64,000 nt of DNA from Pseudomonadales bacterium (GCA_028281005.1 JANQKS010000018.1:104134-168133), one strand, 5' to 3'. Positions 1 to 8,765 are shown, counted from the stretch's first letter. The notes: generated by a model from the sequence alone, not told the origin. Numbers and translations: made by a program.

Positions 1-357
1 TATTTGATGCCTATGCGATTCAACGATGGAGGGAAGCTGTTGCCGTCGTTCAGCGATGTAAAGCGCCAACGCCTTGACCATGGACGGCGACAAATCAGCC
101 GGGAGGTACTCATGCTGTTCGGTGATGCTTGCCATGAGTTTGGGGACGGCATCGCCATATGCAAGTTTGGGCGCAATAAGGGGTAAACCTGTCTCAGAGC
201 CTTCCAGTCCTACACCATGACAACCAACGCAATGTTCAAGGTAAGCCACACGAGAAGGCTCACGCGCATCAGATGTTGAGAGGTACCAGTTGATGCCAAG
301 TGCAGCAGCACCGACCAGGACAATTAGCACGAGGAGCGTTTTGAAAACCCAGTGCAT
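1..357 (-). CDS. c-type cytochrome, membrane-anchored (partial, runs off left edge)
   Basis: The frame starts at an ATG at 357 and is still open at base 1, giving 119 residues of a longer protein. Residues 5-24 form a hydrophobic N-terminal segment (signal or anchor). A single haem-attachment motif CVGCH follows at about residues 43-47, so the protein is exported and carries covalent haem c. The next stretch, with APKLAYGD and a helix ending in ALALYIAERR, fits a class I monohaem cytochrome fold. Its likely role is periplasmic electron transfer; the partner is unknown. It lies 81 bp downstream of the copper-storage gene on the same strand and may share its transcript. No good Shine-Dalgarno is visible. 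The family call is firm, the role is not. Confidence 0.8.
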   Translation of the reverse strand, partial: MHWVFKTLLVLIVLVGAAALGINWYLSTSDAREPSRVAYLEHCVGCHGVGLEGSETGLPLIAPKLAYGDAVPKLMASITEQHEYLPADLSPSMVKALALYIAERRQQLPSIVESHRHQI

Positions 358-438
358 TACGACAGCTGGGGCGAGCCTGCGACGCTAAGGCACGCCAATC
401 TCTTCACTCTCTTAACAGATGGACTCACCACGCCAGGT

Positions 439-984
439 TTAAGACATGTTGTCGATCATCGCCACCAATTTGGCGCACGCGTCCGCGCTTTCTTTACAGA
501 TACTGTGGTGGTCTTCGTGTTTACGGCACTCTTTTTCACAATCCACACACGCGGCCCGACACACGCTGGCCAGCCCATCGACATAATCCGTGTGGTTGGC
601 CACTTGGACAACAAACGCTTCGCACAGCGGGATCATTGCAACAATGCTCTTCGCACACTCTGCAAGCATCGTATCGCCCGCCAAAAAAGATTCGAGGCAA
701 TGATTGAGGCAGAGTTGCCCGGTCAGACTACAGTTGTGCGCTGCCTCCAGCAATTCCGTGTTAGGCGCTTTGTGATCCGCATGTTTGTGGGCGGTGCCAC
801 CAGCCGCTGACACCAATCCGCTGGCCAGTAGCGCTCCAACGCCACCTCCGGCTGCAAGTACGGCGGCACGTCTGGAAACACTTCCTGTTGTCATCGTTGA
901 GTTCGTGCTGGCATCGCCACGTTCACCGTTTTCAACACCATCTCTAGCGTTTTTAGCGTTGCCACTTGATTCAATCGTGTCCAT
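439..984 (-). CDS. Tat-exported four-helix-bundle copper storage protein (Csp1-like)
   Basis: The 181-residue product begins with a long polar n-region, then a twin-arginine signal (SRRAAVLAAG near residues 37-46) and an Ala/Gly-rich hydrophobic stretch ending near residue 62. The mature part is a helical bundle rich in cysteine: 11 Cys spaced as in DUF326/Csp proteins (for example LCLNHCLES and CRAACVDCEKEC), plus many His. In methanotrophs such Cys-lined bundles store many Cu(I) ions. The Tat signal predicts folding in the cytoplasm and storage in the periplasm. An AAAGGT stretch precedes the ATG at 984; a start at Met31 (894) would keep the signal but has no ribosome site. The pairing with a cytochrome c gene suggests copper homeostasis linked to respiration, which is inference. 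Confidence 0.85.
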   Translation of the reverse strand: MDTIESSGNAKNARDGVENGERGDASTNSTMTTGSVSRRAAVLAAGGGVGALLASGLVSAAGGTAHKHADHKAPNTELLEAAHNCSLTGQLCLNHCLESFLAGDTMLAECAKSIVAMIPLCEAFVVQVANHTDYVDGLASVCRAACVDCEKECRKHEDHHSICKESADACAKLVAMIDNMS

Positions 985-1167
985 CGCGTTCTACCTTTGT
1001 GCATGTGGTTGGTTCGATATGATACGCAGGTTTCAAGTGATTCGAACCCATGTGCTGTGACCACATCGACAAATCCGACCTTTGAAGGAACATGAGACAG
1101 ACATCTACTTGCCAATTCACCGACTTAGAAAGCGGTTAAACTCACCGCACGTGTATTTGCTTGACCA

Positions 1168-1614
1168 ATGAACAACCGTAAAAACACCTACGTCTTCGAT
1201 ATGGATGGTACATTGGCGCTGGTAGACCACCGCCGTAAGCTGCTGCAGGGTAAGAATCCCGACTGGCATAGTTTCAACAAGGCATCCTTGTTTGATCCAC
1301 CCAATGAACCGGTCAGCCAGGTGCTGCGAGCATTGTTTTCAGCTGGTTATCAGATCTGGATTGTCAGCGGTCGCAGCGACGTTGCGGAATTCGAAACACG
1401 TGGGTGGCTGACAAAACACAATATCCCGTTCCATCACCTTTTGATGCGTTCGGCTTCCGACAACCGAGCAGACGATGTATTGAAGAAGGAGTGGGCGCTT
1501 AAGTACAAGTTTGCTGAAAGCGTGCTGGCAGTCTTCGACGATCGCAATTCAGTTGTGCAGATGTGGCGCGATCTAGGCATCCCGTGTTTCCAGGTTGCTG
1601 AAGGAGATTTCTAA
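1168..1614 (+). CDS. HAD-family phosphatase, polynucleotide kinase 3'-phosphatase-like domain
   Basis: The 148-residue protein has the HAD motifs in order: FDMDGT (Asp11 and Asp13, nucleophile and acid/base), VSGR at 66-69, lysines around KKEWALKYK at 106-114, and FDDRN at 123-127. Cap and spacing resemble the stand-alone phosphatase half of T4 Pnkp-type enzymes, which remove 3'-phosphates from nucleic acid ends. The kinase half is absent, so this is either a single-domain phosphatase or a relative with another substrate. No clear Shine-Dalgarno precedes the ATG. It converges on the amidohydrolase remnant. The HAD call is secure; the nucleic-acid substrate is a guess from overall similarity. 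Confidence 0.75.
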   Translation: MNNRKNTYVFDMDGTLALVDHRRKLLQGKNPDWHSFNKASLFDPPNEPVSQVLRALFSAGYQIWIVSGRSDVAEFETRGWLTKHNIPFHHLLMRSASDNRADDVLKKEWALKYKFAESVLAVFDDRNSVVQMWRDLGIPCFQVAEGDF

Positions 1615-1686
1615 GGAACCGGAGAAGCCGGAGTCGCATACAATTTTCGTTCCTGCACACAGACCTCGGCGCCAGCCCAATCCTCG

Positions 1687-2100
1687 CTAGGCAGCATCTG
1701 TGAGTGCCGCCTCGTCGAAGCCATATAGCCTAGAAGCGTTACCCAAGAAAATTTTGTGGGCTTCTTCTGGGGTGACGGCGTCGATGATGTCCTGGCGGTA
1801 GCGTTGGCTGTTGGGGCACGTGCCTTCGTCGTGCGGGTAATCATTGCCCCACATGATGTTGTCCACACCGGTGAACTTGAGGTTGTTGATCGCTACGGGA
1901 TCGTCCGAGATGGTGACAGCCCCTTGCCTTAGAAAATACTCGCTGGGTTTTAATGACAACTCGCTGAGTCCCAGGCGACGACGCTCCTGCATCGCATCCA
2001 TGGCTTGCAGTGTCCATGCCAGCCGCCATGCCGATGACGGTTGTCGAGAGCCTTTCCCGGCGCTCGGCAGCGATACTGGGTCGGGCCATGTTGCTATCCG
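1687..2100 (-). pseudogene. amidohydrolase family 2 C-terminal remnant, apparently fused to the start of a TetR-type gene
   Basis: In the minus frame ending at 1687, about 117 residues match the C-terminal part of metal-dependent amidohydrolases (LSLKPSEYF, DPVAI, GVDNIMWGNDYPHDEGT, GNASRLYGFD). The N-terminal barrel with its metal ligands is absent. The frame runs back through AWRLAWTLQAMD to a stop at 2101-2103 with no proper start. In another frame an ATG at 2089 begins MARPSIAAERRER, which resembles the N-terminus of TetR-family repressors, and an 18-bp palindrome lies 15 bp upstream. I infer that a deletion joined the start of a regulator to the tail of an amidohydrolase. An internal ATG at 2001 could still give a 104-residue fragment, but it would be inactive. 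Confidence 0.7.
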
Positions 2101-2103
2101 TTA

Positions 2104-2121
2104 ATTGTCAGTAGTGACAAT
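2104..2121. promoter_or_regulatory. 18-bp palindrome, TetR-type operator candidate
   Basis: ATTGTCA-GTAG-TGACAAT has two perfect 7-bp arms. It lies 15 bp upstream of the ATG at 2089 that opens a TetR-like N-terminus, the place expected for an autoregulatory operator. As the downstream gene is broken, the site is probably a relic. Confidence 0.45.
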
Positions 2122-2248
2122 AAATAAAGCGGAGTAGTCATGGAAGAGTAAAAATCCATTTTTTCAATGGGTTATGGGAGTTGTCTTAGAAGAAACTCTA
2201 AGAAAACAAGGGGCTTATTTATGTTTATAGTGCAGCTAGTGCTCAGCC

Positions 2249-2686
2249 TCACTCCAATTTGGTCACGCTGGCGCTGTGGCGCAGCTCGCGCACAGCATCG
2301 ATGGCTTCCACAAATAGATCTCGCAGCGACAATACGCCCAACACCGAGCCGTCCAATACGACCGGCAGATGGCGAAACTTATGTTCGTGCATCAGATCGA
2401 TACACTGCTCTACCGAATCGTCTGGTTTCACCCGAATGACATCCCGGGTCATAATCTCAGAGACCTTGGTCAACTTCGATGCTTTTTGATCGAGGATTAC
2501 TTTACGTACGTAATCCCGCTCGGAGACGATACCCACTAGGTAACCTTCGATCATCACACACAACGCACCGCAATTTTTTTCCTGCATCAACTCTAAGGCA
2601 TCAAATACCGATGCCAGCGGTTCGATCCAATAGACGGTGTCGCCTTTCTTATCCAGGATATCCTGTACTGTTCGCTGCACGTTCAC
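2249..2686 (-). CDS. tandem CBS-domain protein at the tail of the photosynthesis operon
   Basis: A start at GTG 2686 gives 145 residues; GTG 2680 is equally possible because a GAGGGGGAGG ribosome site lies just upstream of both. The longer upstream frame to 2773 is overlap with puhE and reads as non-protein-like sequence. Two CBS motifs fill the protein: residues about 3-60 (TVQDILDKKGD, GALCVMIEGYLVGIVSERD) and about 72-130 (VSEIMTRDVIRVKPDDSV, HLPVVLDGSVLGVLSLRDL). CBS pairs bind adenosyl ligands such as AMP, ATP or SAM. No catalytic domain is attached. The start lies inside puhE, so it is translationally coupled and is the last gene of the bchF-puhE transcript, where hemA is often found in other photosynthesis clusters. 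A ligand-sensing role in pigment assembly is speculation. Confidence 0.85.
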   Translation of the reverse strand: MNVQRTVQDILDKKGDTVYWIEPLASVFDALELMQEKNCGALCVMIEGYLVGIVSERDYVRKVILDQKASKLTKVSEIMTRDVIRVKPDDSVEQCIDLMHEHKFRHLPVVLDGSVLGVLSLRDLFVEAIDAVRELRHSASVTKLE

Positions 2687-3455
2687 CCTCCCCCTCGGTG
2701 TTTCCCTCCTGCGCTGCAAACACCCGCCAGAGGATGGAATCTTTGATCGGCACCATAAGCAGCACATGCTCAAGCAACCCTAATGCCGCCAGCGTGCCGG
2801 TCAGCGCGGCGGTGATGCGTACCTCCAGCGTAGCGCCCGCCAACGCCAAATTGGCGCTATAGGCGCAAAAGCCCAAAGCCAGTACCACCGACACCGGGAA
2901 CAGGCCATTCATGCTGCGGTGCCGCATGTAAGACGTGAGGTAGGCCAGCCGCTCGGGCACAAATTCAGTGGAAAAATTGGACACACCCAAGAACAAGTTG
3001 AGCTTCGCACTCCATCGCATGAACCACAGTACGGTGAAAGTGAGCGCAGCCGCAGGTACCCCATAGACAAAGGCATGTATCCACAACGCCACGGCCACCA
3101 TAATAATGATCAGGTCGTGGTACAAGCCAACCCCGATGCCCAATAAAAAGCGTCGTGACATCGGCACATTCGGCGGGCACGCGTGCTTCACCGGTCCGGT
3201 TAAGCGGCCCATCAGATAAGGTAGCTCCAAGCAGGCCCACAGCAGTACTCCGCCAACAAAACCGGTATAGGCTTGGGCTTCACCCGTCGCGTTTGCGGTG
3301 ACATCCACAAAACCCACGGCCACTCCAAACACCACGCAGGCGCCGAGCAAACTGGCATTAAAGGTCTGCTCGGACCGGTAGTTCAGCGCCATGAGCGCGC
3401 CTGTACCCAGCCACCAAAAACCGATGGCAAACAAACAGGCGATAAGAATATCCAT
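2649..3455 (-). CDS. puhE: putative photosynthetic complex assembly protein 2 (PuhE/DUF3623)
   Basis: The 268-residue polytopic membrane protein has about seven hydrophobic segments, starting at residues 2-24 and 34-52 and ending near 215-238. The family is found almost only in anoxygenic phototrophs, next to acsF, and is thought to affect reaction-centre/LH1 assembly or pigment supply; its biochemistry is unknown. The ATG at 3455 lies two bases after the acsF stop. The C-terminus (AAQEGNTEGEGERAANS) is a hydrophilic tail that overlaps the start of the CBS gene by 38 bp. Confidence 0.88.
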   Translation of the reverse strand: MDILIACLFAIGFWWLGTGALMALNYRSEQTFNASLLGACVVFGVAVGFVDVTANATGEAQAYTGFVGGVLLWACLELPYLMGRLTGPVKHACPPNVPMSRRFLLGIGVGLYHDLIIIMVAVALWIHAFVYGVPAAALTFTVLWFMRWSAKLNLFLGVSNFSTEFVPERLAYLTSYMRHRSMNGLFPVSVVLALGFCAYSANLALAGATLEVRITAALTGTLAALGLLEHVLLMVPIKDSILWRVFAAQEGNTEGEGERAANSTGYPG

Positions 3456-3457
3456 GT

Positions 3458-4507
3458 TTACCAGCTAGCCGCTAAACGCACTTGTTCAGGCAGTTCGTTT
3501 TTCTCTACCGGATGGCAGTAGAGGCGTACAAACGTCACGCTCATGCTGAGTGCGCAGCCGGCGCGAGTGAAGTAACTGCCGATACCGCCCCGCTCCTTGG
3601 CAGCATCCATGCTTACCTTCGCTTGCCGCAGCTTTTCCAACAATTCCCTGAAGTGCGGCGCATCCGTCGCCAGCGTAATGGGGAACACCTGCTTGGAAAT
3701 TTCCGTGGTAATGCGGAACACTTCAAAGTCGTAATCCGTCGGGTCGAGCCCCATGGCTTCGAACATCTCCGGCCGGGTGTGGTCACGCACGTACATGGTG
3801 GCGTAGACCGCCAGCAGGAAGAAGCGGATCCACAGGCGGTTGTATCCACGGGTGAGTTCAGGCTGGGAGCGGATAATCAAGGCAAACGCTTCACCGTGTC
3901 GAAACTCATCATTACACCAGCGATGGAACCAACGAAAAATCGGGTGGAAACGTTTTTCCGGATTACGTTCCAAATGACGGAAGATCGTAATGTAGCGCGC
4001 ATAGCCAATCTTTTCGGAAAGGTAGGTCGCGTAGTAGATGTATTTCGGTTTGAAGAAGGTTTCTTTCTTTTCCCGTTTCAAAAAACCCAGGTCCACCGCA
4101 ACTCCGAAGTCTTTTAACGTGCGGTTAATGAAACCTGCGTGCCGGGCTTCATCCCTGCGCATGTATTCCATCAGTTTGCGGATTTCAGGGTTTTCCATCT
4201 GCTCGGCAATCTTGCCGTACAGCACACACCCTGAATACTCACTGGTCACCGAACTGATCAGGAAGTCGACAAATTCCTTTTCCAAATGTGGGTCCAGCGG
4301 TTGCACTTCCTCATGAAACGACTCATCTCTCACAAAGTGATCAACGTTATTGTCGCCCTCGAACTCAGACATCATCTGATCCCACTCCGCTTGTACCGGA
4401 CTGATGTCAATCTTCTCTAAAGCAGAAATGTCCGTTGTGTAGAAACGCGGCGTCAGAAGCGTTTCTTGATTCGCAGTCTGCGTAGCTTCATTTACCTGAG
4501 TTGTCAC
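3458..4507 (-). CDS. acsF: Mg-protoporphyrin IX monomethyl ester (oxidative) cyclase, aerobic
   Basis: The 349-residue diiron enzyme forms the fifth (E) ring of the chlorophyll macrocycle using O2. The ferritin-like iron ligands are visible: Glu90 (TSEYSG), Glu120/His123 ([10 protein letters not shown]) and Glu201/His204 (NDEFRHGE). Length is normal for AcsF. The start is GTG at 4507, preceded by AAGGAG eight bases upstream. It follows puhC after 88 bp and is tied to puhE. As no radical-SAM BchE lies in the window, pigment synthesis here depends on oxygen at this step, as in aerobic anoxygenic phototrophs. Confidence 0.97.
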   Translation of the reverse strand: MTTQVNEATQTANQETLLTPRFYTTDISALEKIDISPVQAEWDQMMSEFEGDNNVDHFVRDESFHEEVQPLDPHLEKEFVDFLISSVTSEYSGCVLYGKIAEQMENPEIRKLMEYMRRDEARHAGFINRTLKDFGVAVDLGFLKREKKETFFKPKYIYYATYLSEKIGYARYITIFRHLERNPEKRFHPIFRWFHRWCNDEFRHGEAFALIIRSQPELTRGYNRLWIRFFLLAVYATMYVRDHTRPEMFEAMGLDPTDYDFEVFRITTEISKQVFPITLATDAPHFRELLEKLRQAKVSMDAAKERGGIGSYFTRAGCALSMSVTFVRLYCHPVEKNELPEQVRLAASW

Positions 4508-4595
4508 TGTGTTCTCCTTGCTCTGATCTCGGTGATCTTTCTGTGTTCTTTAATCTTCAATTGGTCTCTTCTCTGCACCAGTCCCACTGCGCGTT

Positions 4596-5030
4596 CTAGC
4601 TGGGGACAGCCTGCATCAGTTCCGCAAAAACGTTGGCGTTGGTAGGGCCAAACGCGTCCAGCGTGATGCGAGTGCCGGTTTTGGCGTCGAACAGCACCAA
4701 TAAACCGGATGCTTCTCTGCCCAGCTGAAATGGGTGTTGCATGTCGACGCCGTGTTTACGGCGCTCCCTGTTCATGGCACGCAACAAGATGCGCGCAAAC
4801 GCGTTGGTGCCGCGTTCAAACCGTGCCACCTCCTCCCCTTCCACGGTGCGGATAACCACCGAGGCTTCCGCATCGTCGGCAAACGTCAGTAAACGCACAT
4901 CGGCAAACTGTGGCGCGGGCGGGTTGGGATCTTTGTTGAGCTGTATAAAACCTACAGAAACCAGCGACACCACAATCAAAGTGGTGATACCCGCGGCCAG
5001 CAATCTTCTATCTGAAGTTGGCGCACTCAC
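4596..5030 (-). CDS. puhC: photosynthetic complex assembly protein PuhC
   Basis: I place the start at GTG 5030, whose GTGA overlaps the puhB stop; the frame extends further upstream, but those residues are Arg/Cys-rich overlap with puhB. The 144-residue product has an N-terminal membrane anchor (about residues 10-30, AAGITTLIVVSLVSVGF), then a periplasmic domain with VRLLTFADD, FERGTNAFARILLRAMNRERRKHG and ITLDAFGPTNANVF, typical of PuhC. In Rhodobacter, PuhC is needed for full levels of reaction-centre/LH1 complex. Confidence 0.9.
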   Translation of the reverse strand: MSAPTSDRRLLAAGITTLIVVSLVSVGFIQLNKDPNPPAPQFADVRLLTFADDAEASVVIRTVEGEEVARFERGTNAFARILLRAMNRERRKHGVDMQHPFQLGREASGLLVLFDAKTGTRITLDAFGPTNANVFAELMQAVPS

Positions 5031-5701
5031 GGTGTTGCACCTTCTGTCACGCCGCTCTCCGTGGTTGCGGCCGCGTTCGCACTTGCGCGTTCGCTGGCAG
5101 CTATGCGCGCCGCAATTTGCGCCGCCACCTGATCGGCTTTTTCGACGCAACGTAAGGTCGGCTGCACTCGGCTAAAGTGCCAAGGCCGGGCGTGAGGCCA
5201 CAGCACCGCGTAAGACAACTTGTCTTCGGGATTTAGGGTTAAGGCAATGTCACCCCGGCCATCTTTGTGCGTACTTAGGCCGACCCCTTCAATTTTGGAA
5301 AACGGCAAATTCAGCCGGATTTGCAAGGCGATGCCTATGGCCATCACGATGCGCTCGCTGGTTAGGGTGTATACCGTGTGTTTGGCGGTCAAATAGCCCA
5401 ACGAATATAAAATCAGACAGGCCAGTGAGCCAATCAACAATAGACTAACGATAACACTTTGCTGCTGGGCCAAAGGTACGCCGTCGTGCCAAGCCTCAAT
5501 GAGCGACCACGCCATCAGCAGGCCAAAGTAGATGGCCACCTTTCGCACATGGAAAACCCGTATCGCCAGTTGGTTTCTATCCGGCTTGCCGCGCCATAGC
5601 AGGTTTTCCGATTCCGGCAGGGCTTCAGGTAAGCCAGGCGCTGGCTCAAAGTGATGATCTTCCCCCTCCGGTATGGACGGGTGCAGTTGCACGACTGTCA
5701 T
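5027..5701 (-). CDS. puhB: photosynthetic complex assembly protein PuhB
   Basis: The start is ATG 5701, whose ATGA overlaps the puhA stop; the protein is 224 residues (MTVVQLHPSI onwards). The N-terminal third contains LPESENLLWRGKPD, followed by two hydrophobic segments (about 56-76 and 83-105), then a PH-like domain (VYTLTSERIVMAIGI, LPFSKIEGVGLS, DIALTLNPEDKLSYAVLWPHARPW). This is the PuhB layout; in Rhodobacter PuhB dimerises and assists reaction-centre assembly. The C-terminus is an Ala-rich, low-complexity tail. Confidence 0.93.
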   Translation of the reverse strand: MTVVQLHPSIPEGEDHHFEPAPGLPEALPESENLLWRGKPDRNQLAIRVFHVRKVAIYFGLLMAWSLIEAWHDGVPLAQQQSVIVSLLLIGSLACLILYSLGYLTAKHTVYTLTSERIVMAIGIALQIRLNLPFSKIEGVGLSTHKDGRGDIALTLNPEDKLSYAVLWPHARPWHFSRVQPTLRCVEKADQVAAQIAARIAASERASANAAATTESGVTEGATP

Positions 5702-6600
5702 AGCAGCGGCTCCGAGCGTTCCGGCGTGGCGTAGAGGAAACCACTGGCAAAAAAGGCGCCGATCTGATCTTCCTCGCGTAAGGTGACTTCGTCGGGGTTG
5801 GCGCAACGCGGCGCCCATTGGAATTGTTCAGCCTTCACGGCGCGGGTTTTCACCGTCTGTTTGCGCGGTCCGGAGACATGCGCAAAGTTGATCGGCAACA
5901 ACACACGGTCACCCGCAGCAGTGGTGGGTGCGCTGTAGCTTTCGCCAGCTTCACTACCTTCAATGCCACTTTCAGTACCACCTTCACTGCCTTGGCCCGC
6001 CTCACCAGCAGAGCTGTCACCTGCGTTTGCGCCATCCAGCTCAACTTCAAGGAACCGTACCTGAGGATCAGCGCGATCAATCCACACATCACACACGGTT
6101 CCAGCGGCTTCACCATCCATGCCCAGCACAGTGTAACCACGCGGGTCCGGGTCGCGCTCAGCCAGACCATAAGCCGGTAATGTGCGCAACGGCGCAATGC
6201 GCGGCTCGCCGTGTAACGTTAAATCCGGGTGGTTTTCACGCAGCGCATAAGACGCAGGGCCGACACCATCAATCATCGGATTGCCGTCCGGCTCCAACGG
6301 CGCACCTGGCCAAGGCCCAATCGGTGTTGCCGCAATCGGCCGCTCTTCTATGTTATCCCCCGGCACTGACATGGTGCTGCCGTCGGCGTACTTGTACGTT
6401 TTCGGCGGCGGCGGCGCGGGAAAACCCAGAATCTGAACCCGCTCGTTAGCGCGATCCGAATGTAAGGGATACCCTTCCCGTTTGGATTCTCTGTGCAGGT
6501 ACAACACCAGCCCGGCAAAAAAGAACCAGAACATGTAGAGGACAATTTGCGTTACATCAAAGTAACTGCCCATATTCCCCATATTTCCGAAATCTCCCAT
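5698..6600 (-). CDS. puhA: photosynthetic reaction centre H subunit
   Basis: The start is ATG 6600, with AAGGAGGGG across the lhaA stop as ribosome site; an in-frame ATG at 6684 lies inside lhaA. The 300-residue product has one transmembrane helix (about 16-36, VTQIVLYMFWFFFAGLVLYL), then HRESKREGYPL, GFPAPPPPKTY and the cytoplasmic PRC-like domain (GTVCDVWIDRADPQVRFLEVEL, EVTLREEDQIGAFFASGFLYA). H caps the L/M core and carries proton paths to the quinone site. It is longer than the roughly 260 residues of well-studied H subunits because of an acidic Gly/Ser/Glu-rich insert at about 190-229, between two strands of the globular domain. Confidence 0.96.
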   Translation of the reverse strand: MGDFGNMGNMGSYFDVTQIVLYMFWFFFAGLVLYLHRESKREGYPLHSDRANERVQILGFPAPPPPKTYKYADGSTMSVPGDNIEERPIAATPIGPWPGAPLEPDGNPMIDGVGPASYALRENHPDLTLHGEPRIAPLRTLPAYGLAERDPDPRGYTVLGMDGEAAGTVCDVWIDRADPQVRFLEVELDGANAGDSSAGEAGQGSEGGTESGIEGSEAGESYSAPTTAAGDRVLLPINFAHVSGPRKQTVKTRAVKAEQFQWAPRCANPDEVTLREEDQIGAFFASGFLYATPERSEPLL

Positions 6601-6610
6601 GAGCCCCTCC

Positions 6611-8068
6611 TTATCCAGGCATGTCCATGAGACCGAATCGCCCACGGGTTTTCGCAGACATGCGAACCAACGGACCAACGGCAATGAGCGTGCTAAACAG
6701 CACTAAAATCTCTAAGTGATAAACAAAGCTGTAGGCAAATGCGGCGTTGGAAAGCTCCGACCCACCCCCAGCAAACTCGAACCAACGAAACATATCGCGC
6801 ACCACTCCGCCGATCGCCACACCGGCACCAATGGCGGATGCTTGTACTGCGCCCCATAACCCCAACGCTAGGCCACTGGTTTTTTCTGTGGCAGCGTGCA
6901 TCACAGCAAACATGGTGCTGATGGCAAACAGACCAACCCCCATGCCTACCACAAAGACACCTGAGCTGAAGGTCCATAGAGAATTCATCGGCGCGGCGAA
7001 GATGATCAGGCTGAAGCCAACAATACCCACCAACAAGCCAGTGGCCGCCAACCGATATTCATTGCGCCCGCGCTGTAAAAAACTGGCGGAAAGCGCAAGC
7101 GCTAGAACGGTTCCCAACGCCAATACACCCGTGAGCAGCGTCGTTTGACCCACCGCCAACCCCAGAATTTCGCCGCCATATGGTTCCAGCAGCACATCTT
7201 GCATGGCAAAACCGGCACTGCCGAGGCCCACTACCACGAGCAGACGCACCGCATGGGGGTTCTGCCCGGTAAAAACCCGCCAAGCGCCTTTTAAGGATTC
7301 TCGCGGCCGACCGTGGCGGGTTAAATGCGGGTTTCTAGACTCTTGTTTCCAAAACGCAATGACATTTAGCGCCACGGTCACCACGGCAGCCCCTTGAATC
7401 ACCTGGATTAGGCGCAACGAACTAAACGGCTGCAACAACCAAGCAAACACCAGTGCCGCCACCACACTACCCAACAACAGGCACAAGTACATAAGTGCCA
7501 CCACCCGCGGGCGGTCTGCGTCCGGCGATAAGTCCGTGGCTAACGCCAACGCACAGGTTTGAGTGGTGTGTAGACCGGCGCCGACGAGCAGAAATGCCAC
7601 TGCTGCACCCGTAGGACCTGCCCAACTCGGCCCTGACGTGAGATCCGAAAGCACCAATAACGCAAACGGCATGATCGCCAGGCCGCCAAATTGCAGCATG
7701 GTACCCAGCCAAATATAAGGTACACGCCGCCAACCGAGGAAGGAGCGGTGCTGATCCGAGCGGTGCCCAACCAGTACGCGCAACGGCGCAAACAGAACCG
7801 GTAAAGCCACCACAATCGCCACCAGACTGGCCGCCACGCCAAGCTCAACAATCATCACACGATTGAGCACGCCGGTGAGCAGCACGATGGCCATACCCAC
7901 TGTGACCTGTATAAGCGCTAGGCGCAGTATGCGATCAAGCGGAAACGCATCCGAAGCTGCATCCGCAAATGGCAGTACGGAAGTACTGACCTGGCGCCAC
8001 AGCTGGGCAAAACTTTTGCTGGACGGTTTTGCGGCTTTGGATGGGTCTTTTTGCGGGTCTGCGGTCAC
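6611..8068 (-). CDS. lhaA: LhaA, PucC-family MFS protein for LH1 assembly
   Basis: The start is GTG 8068, whose GTGA overlaps the bchM stop (TGA); the protein is 485 residues. It has about 12 hydrophobic segments and family signatures: LNRVMIVELGVAASLVAIVVALPVLFAPLRVLVGHRSD, GWRRVPYIWLG, LLEPYGGEILGL and GLALGLWGAVQASAIGAG. LhaA/PucC proteins are thought to deliver bacteriochlorophyll or organise light-harvesting apoproteins in the inner membrane. The position between bchM and puhA is the standard one. Confidence 0.95.
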   Translation of the reverse strand: MTADPQKDPSKAAKPSSKSFAQLWRQVSTSVLPFADAASDAFPLDRILRLALIQVTVGMAIVLLTGVLNRVMIVELGVAASLVAIVVALPVLFAPLRVLVGHRSDQHRSFLGWRRVPYIWLGTMLQFGGLAIMPFALLVLSDLTSGPSWAGPTGAAVAFLLVGAGLHTTQTCALALATDLSPDADRPRVVALMYLCLLLGSVVAALVFAWLLQPFSSLRLIQVIQGAAVVTVALNVIAFWKQESRNPHLTRHGRPRESLKGAWRVFTGQNPHAVRLLVVVGLGSAGFAMQDVLLEPYGGEILGLAVGQTTLLTGVLALGTVLALALSASFLQRGRNEYRLAATGLLVGIVGFSLIIFAAPMNSLWTFSSGVFVVGMGVGLFAISTMFAVMHAATEKTSGLALGLWGAVQASAIGAGVAIGGVVRDMFRWFEFAGGGSELSNAAFAYSFVYHLEILVLFSTLIAVGPLVRMSAKTRGRFGLMDMPG

Positions 8069-8765
8069 GGCCTCACCCAGTACAAGCCGTGCGACTTGTA
8101 AAATCCACAATCCACTCGCTGATCACGCAGCAAGCGCCAACGCCCTGCTGCCATGGCTCCGCTAGCCAGCTGATCAATCAACTGCGGTATGCGGATGGGT
8201 TGTATATCAGGCGCACGTTCGGAGCTTGGGAACAACCGACCGGTCACATGCATGGCGCGTAACAACGGCGTAGACGGTGCCACGGTAAACAACAAGCCCG
8301 ATTTTGCCCGCTGCGCAAAGCGCGCCAATATGTCTTCCACATCGCTGGCGGTGTAGTGAATCATCGAATCCATCGCCACGATGTAGTCAAACTGGCCGAG
8401 CTGCTCATCACACATATCGCCAACGGCAAACTGCACCTGTTGCTCGAGGCCAGCGGGTAGCCGCTGCCGGGCCAGGTCAATGAGGCGCGGTGAAACATCC
8501 ACACCCACCACCTCGGCGCCGCGTCTGGCCAGCTGACAAGACAAAATGCCGGTGCCGCAACCGGCATCCAGCACTCGCACACCTTGTAAATCCCCGGGTA
8601 GCCAATCCAACATCAGCGACATCATCGAATCACGTCCGTCGCGCACCGTAGCGCGAACACCGCTGAGCGGCGCATCACTGGTCAGTGCCGCCCATTTATC
8701 CAATGAGGTTTGATCAAAATAGTGCGTCAGCGCTGCGCGTTTGCTTTCGTAGGCGGATTCAGCCA

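Noticed and set aside
2190..2207. Terminator for the photosynthesis operon (CTTAGA/TCTAAG hairpin)
   Set aside because: The stem is only 6 bp and AT-rich, and no T-tract follows on the minus strand.
3482..4117. 211-codon plus-strand frame opposite acsF
   Set aside because: It is antisense to the fully conserved AcsF frame and its translation has no recognisable domain.
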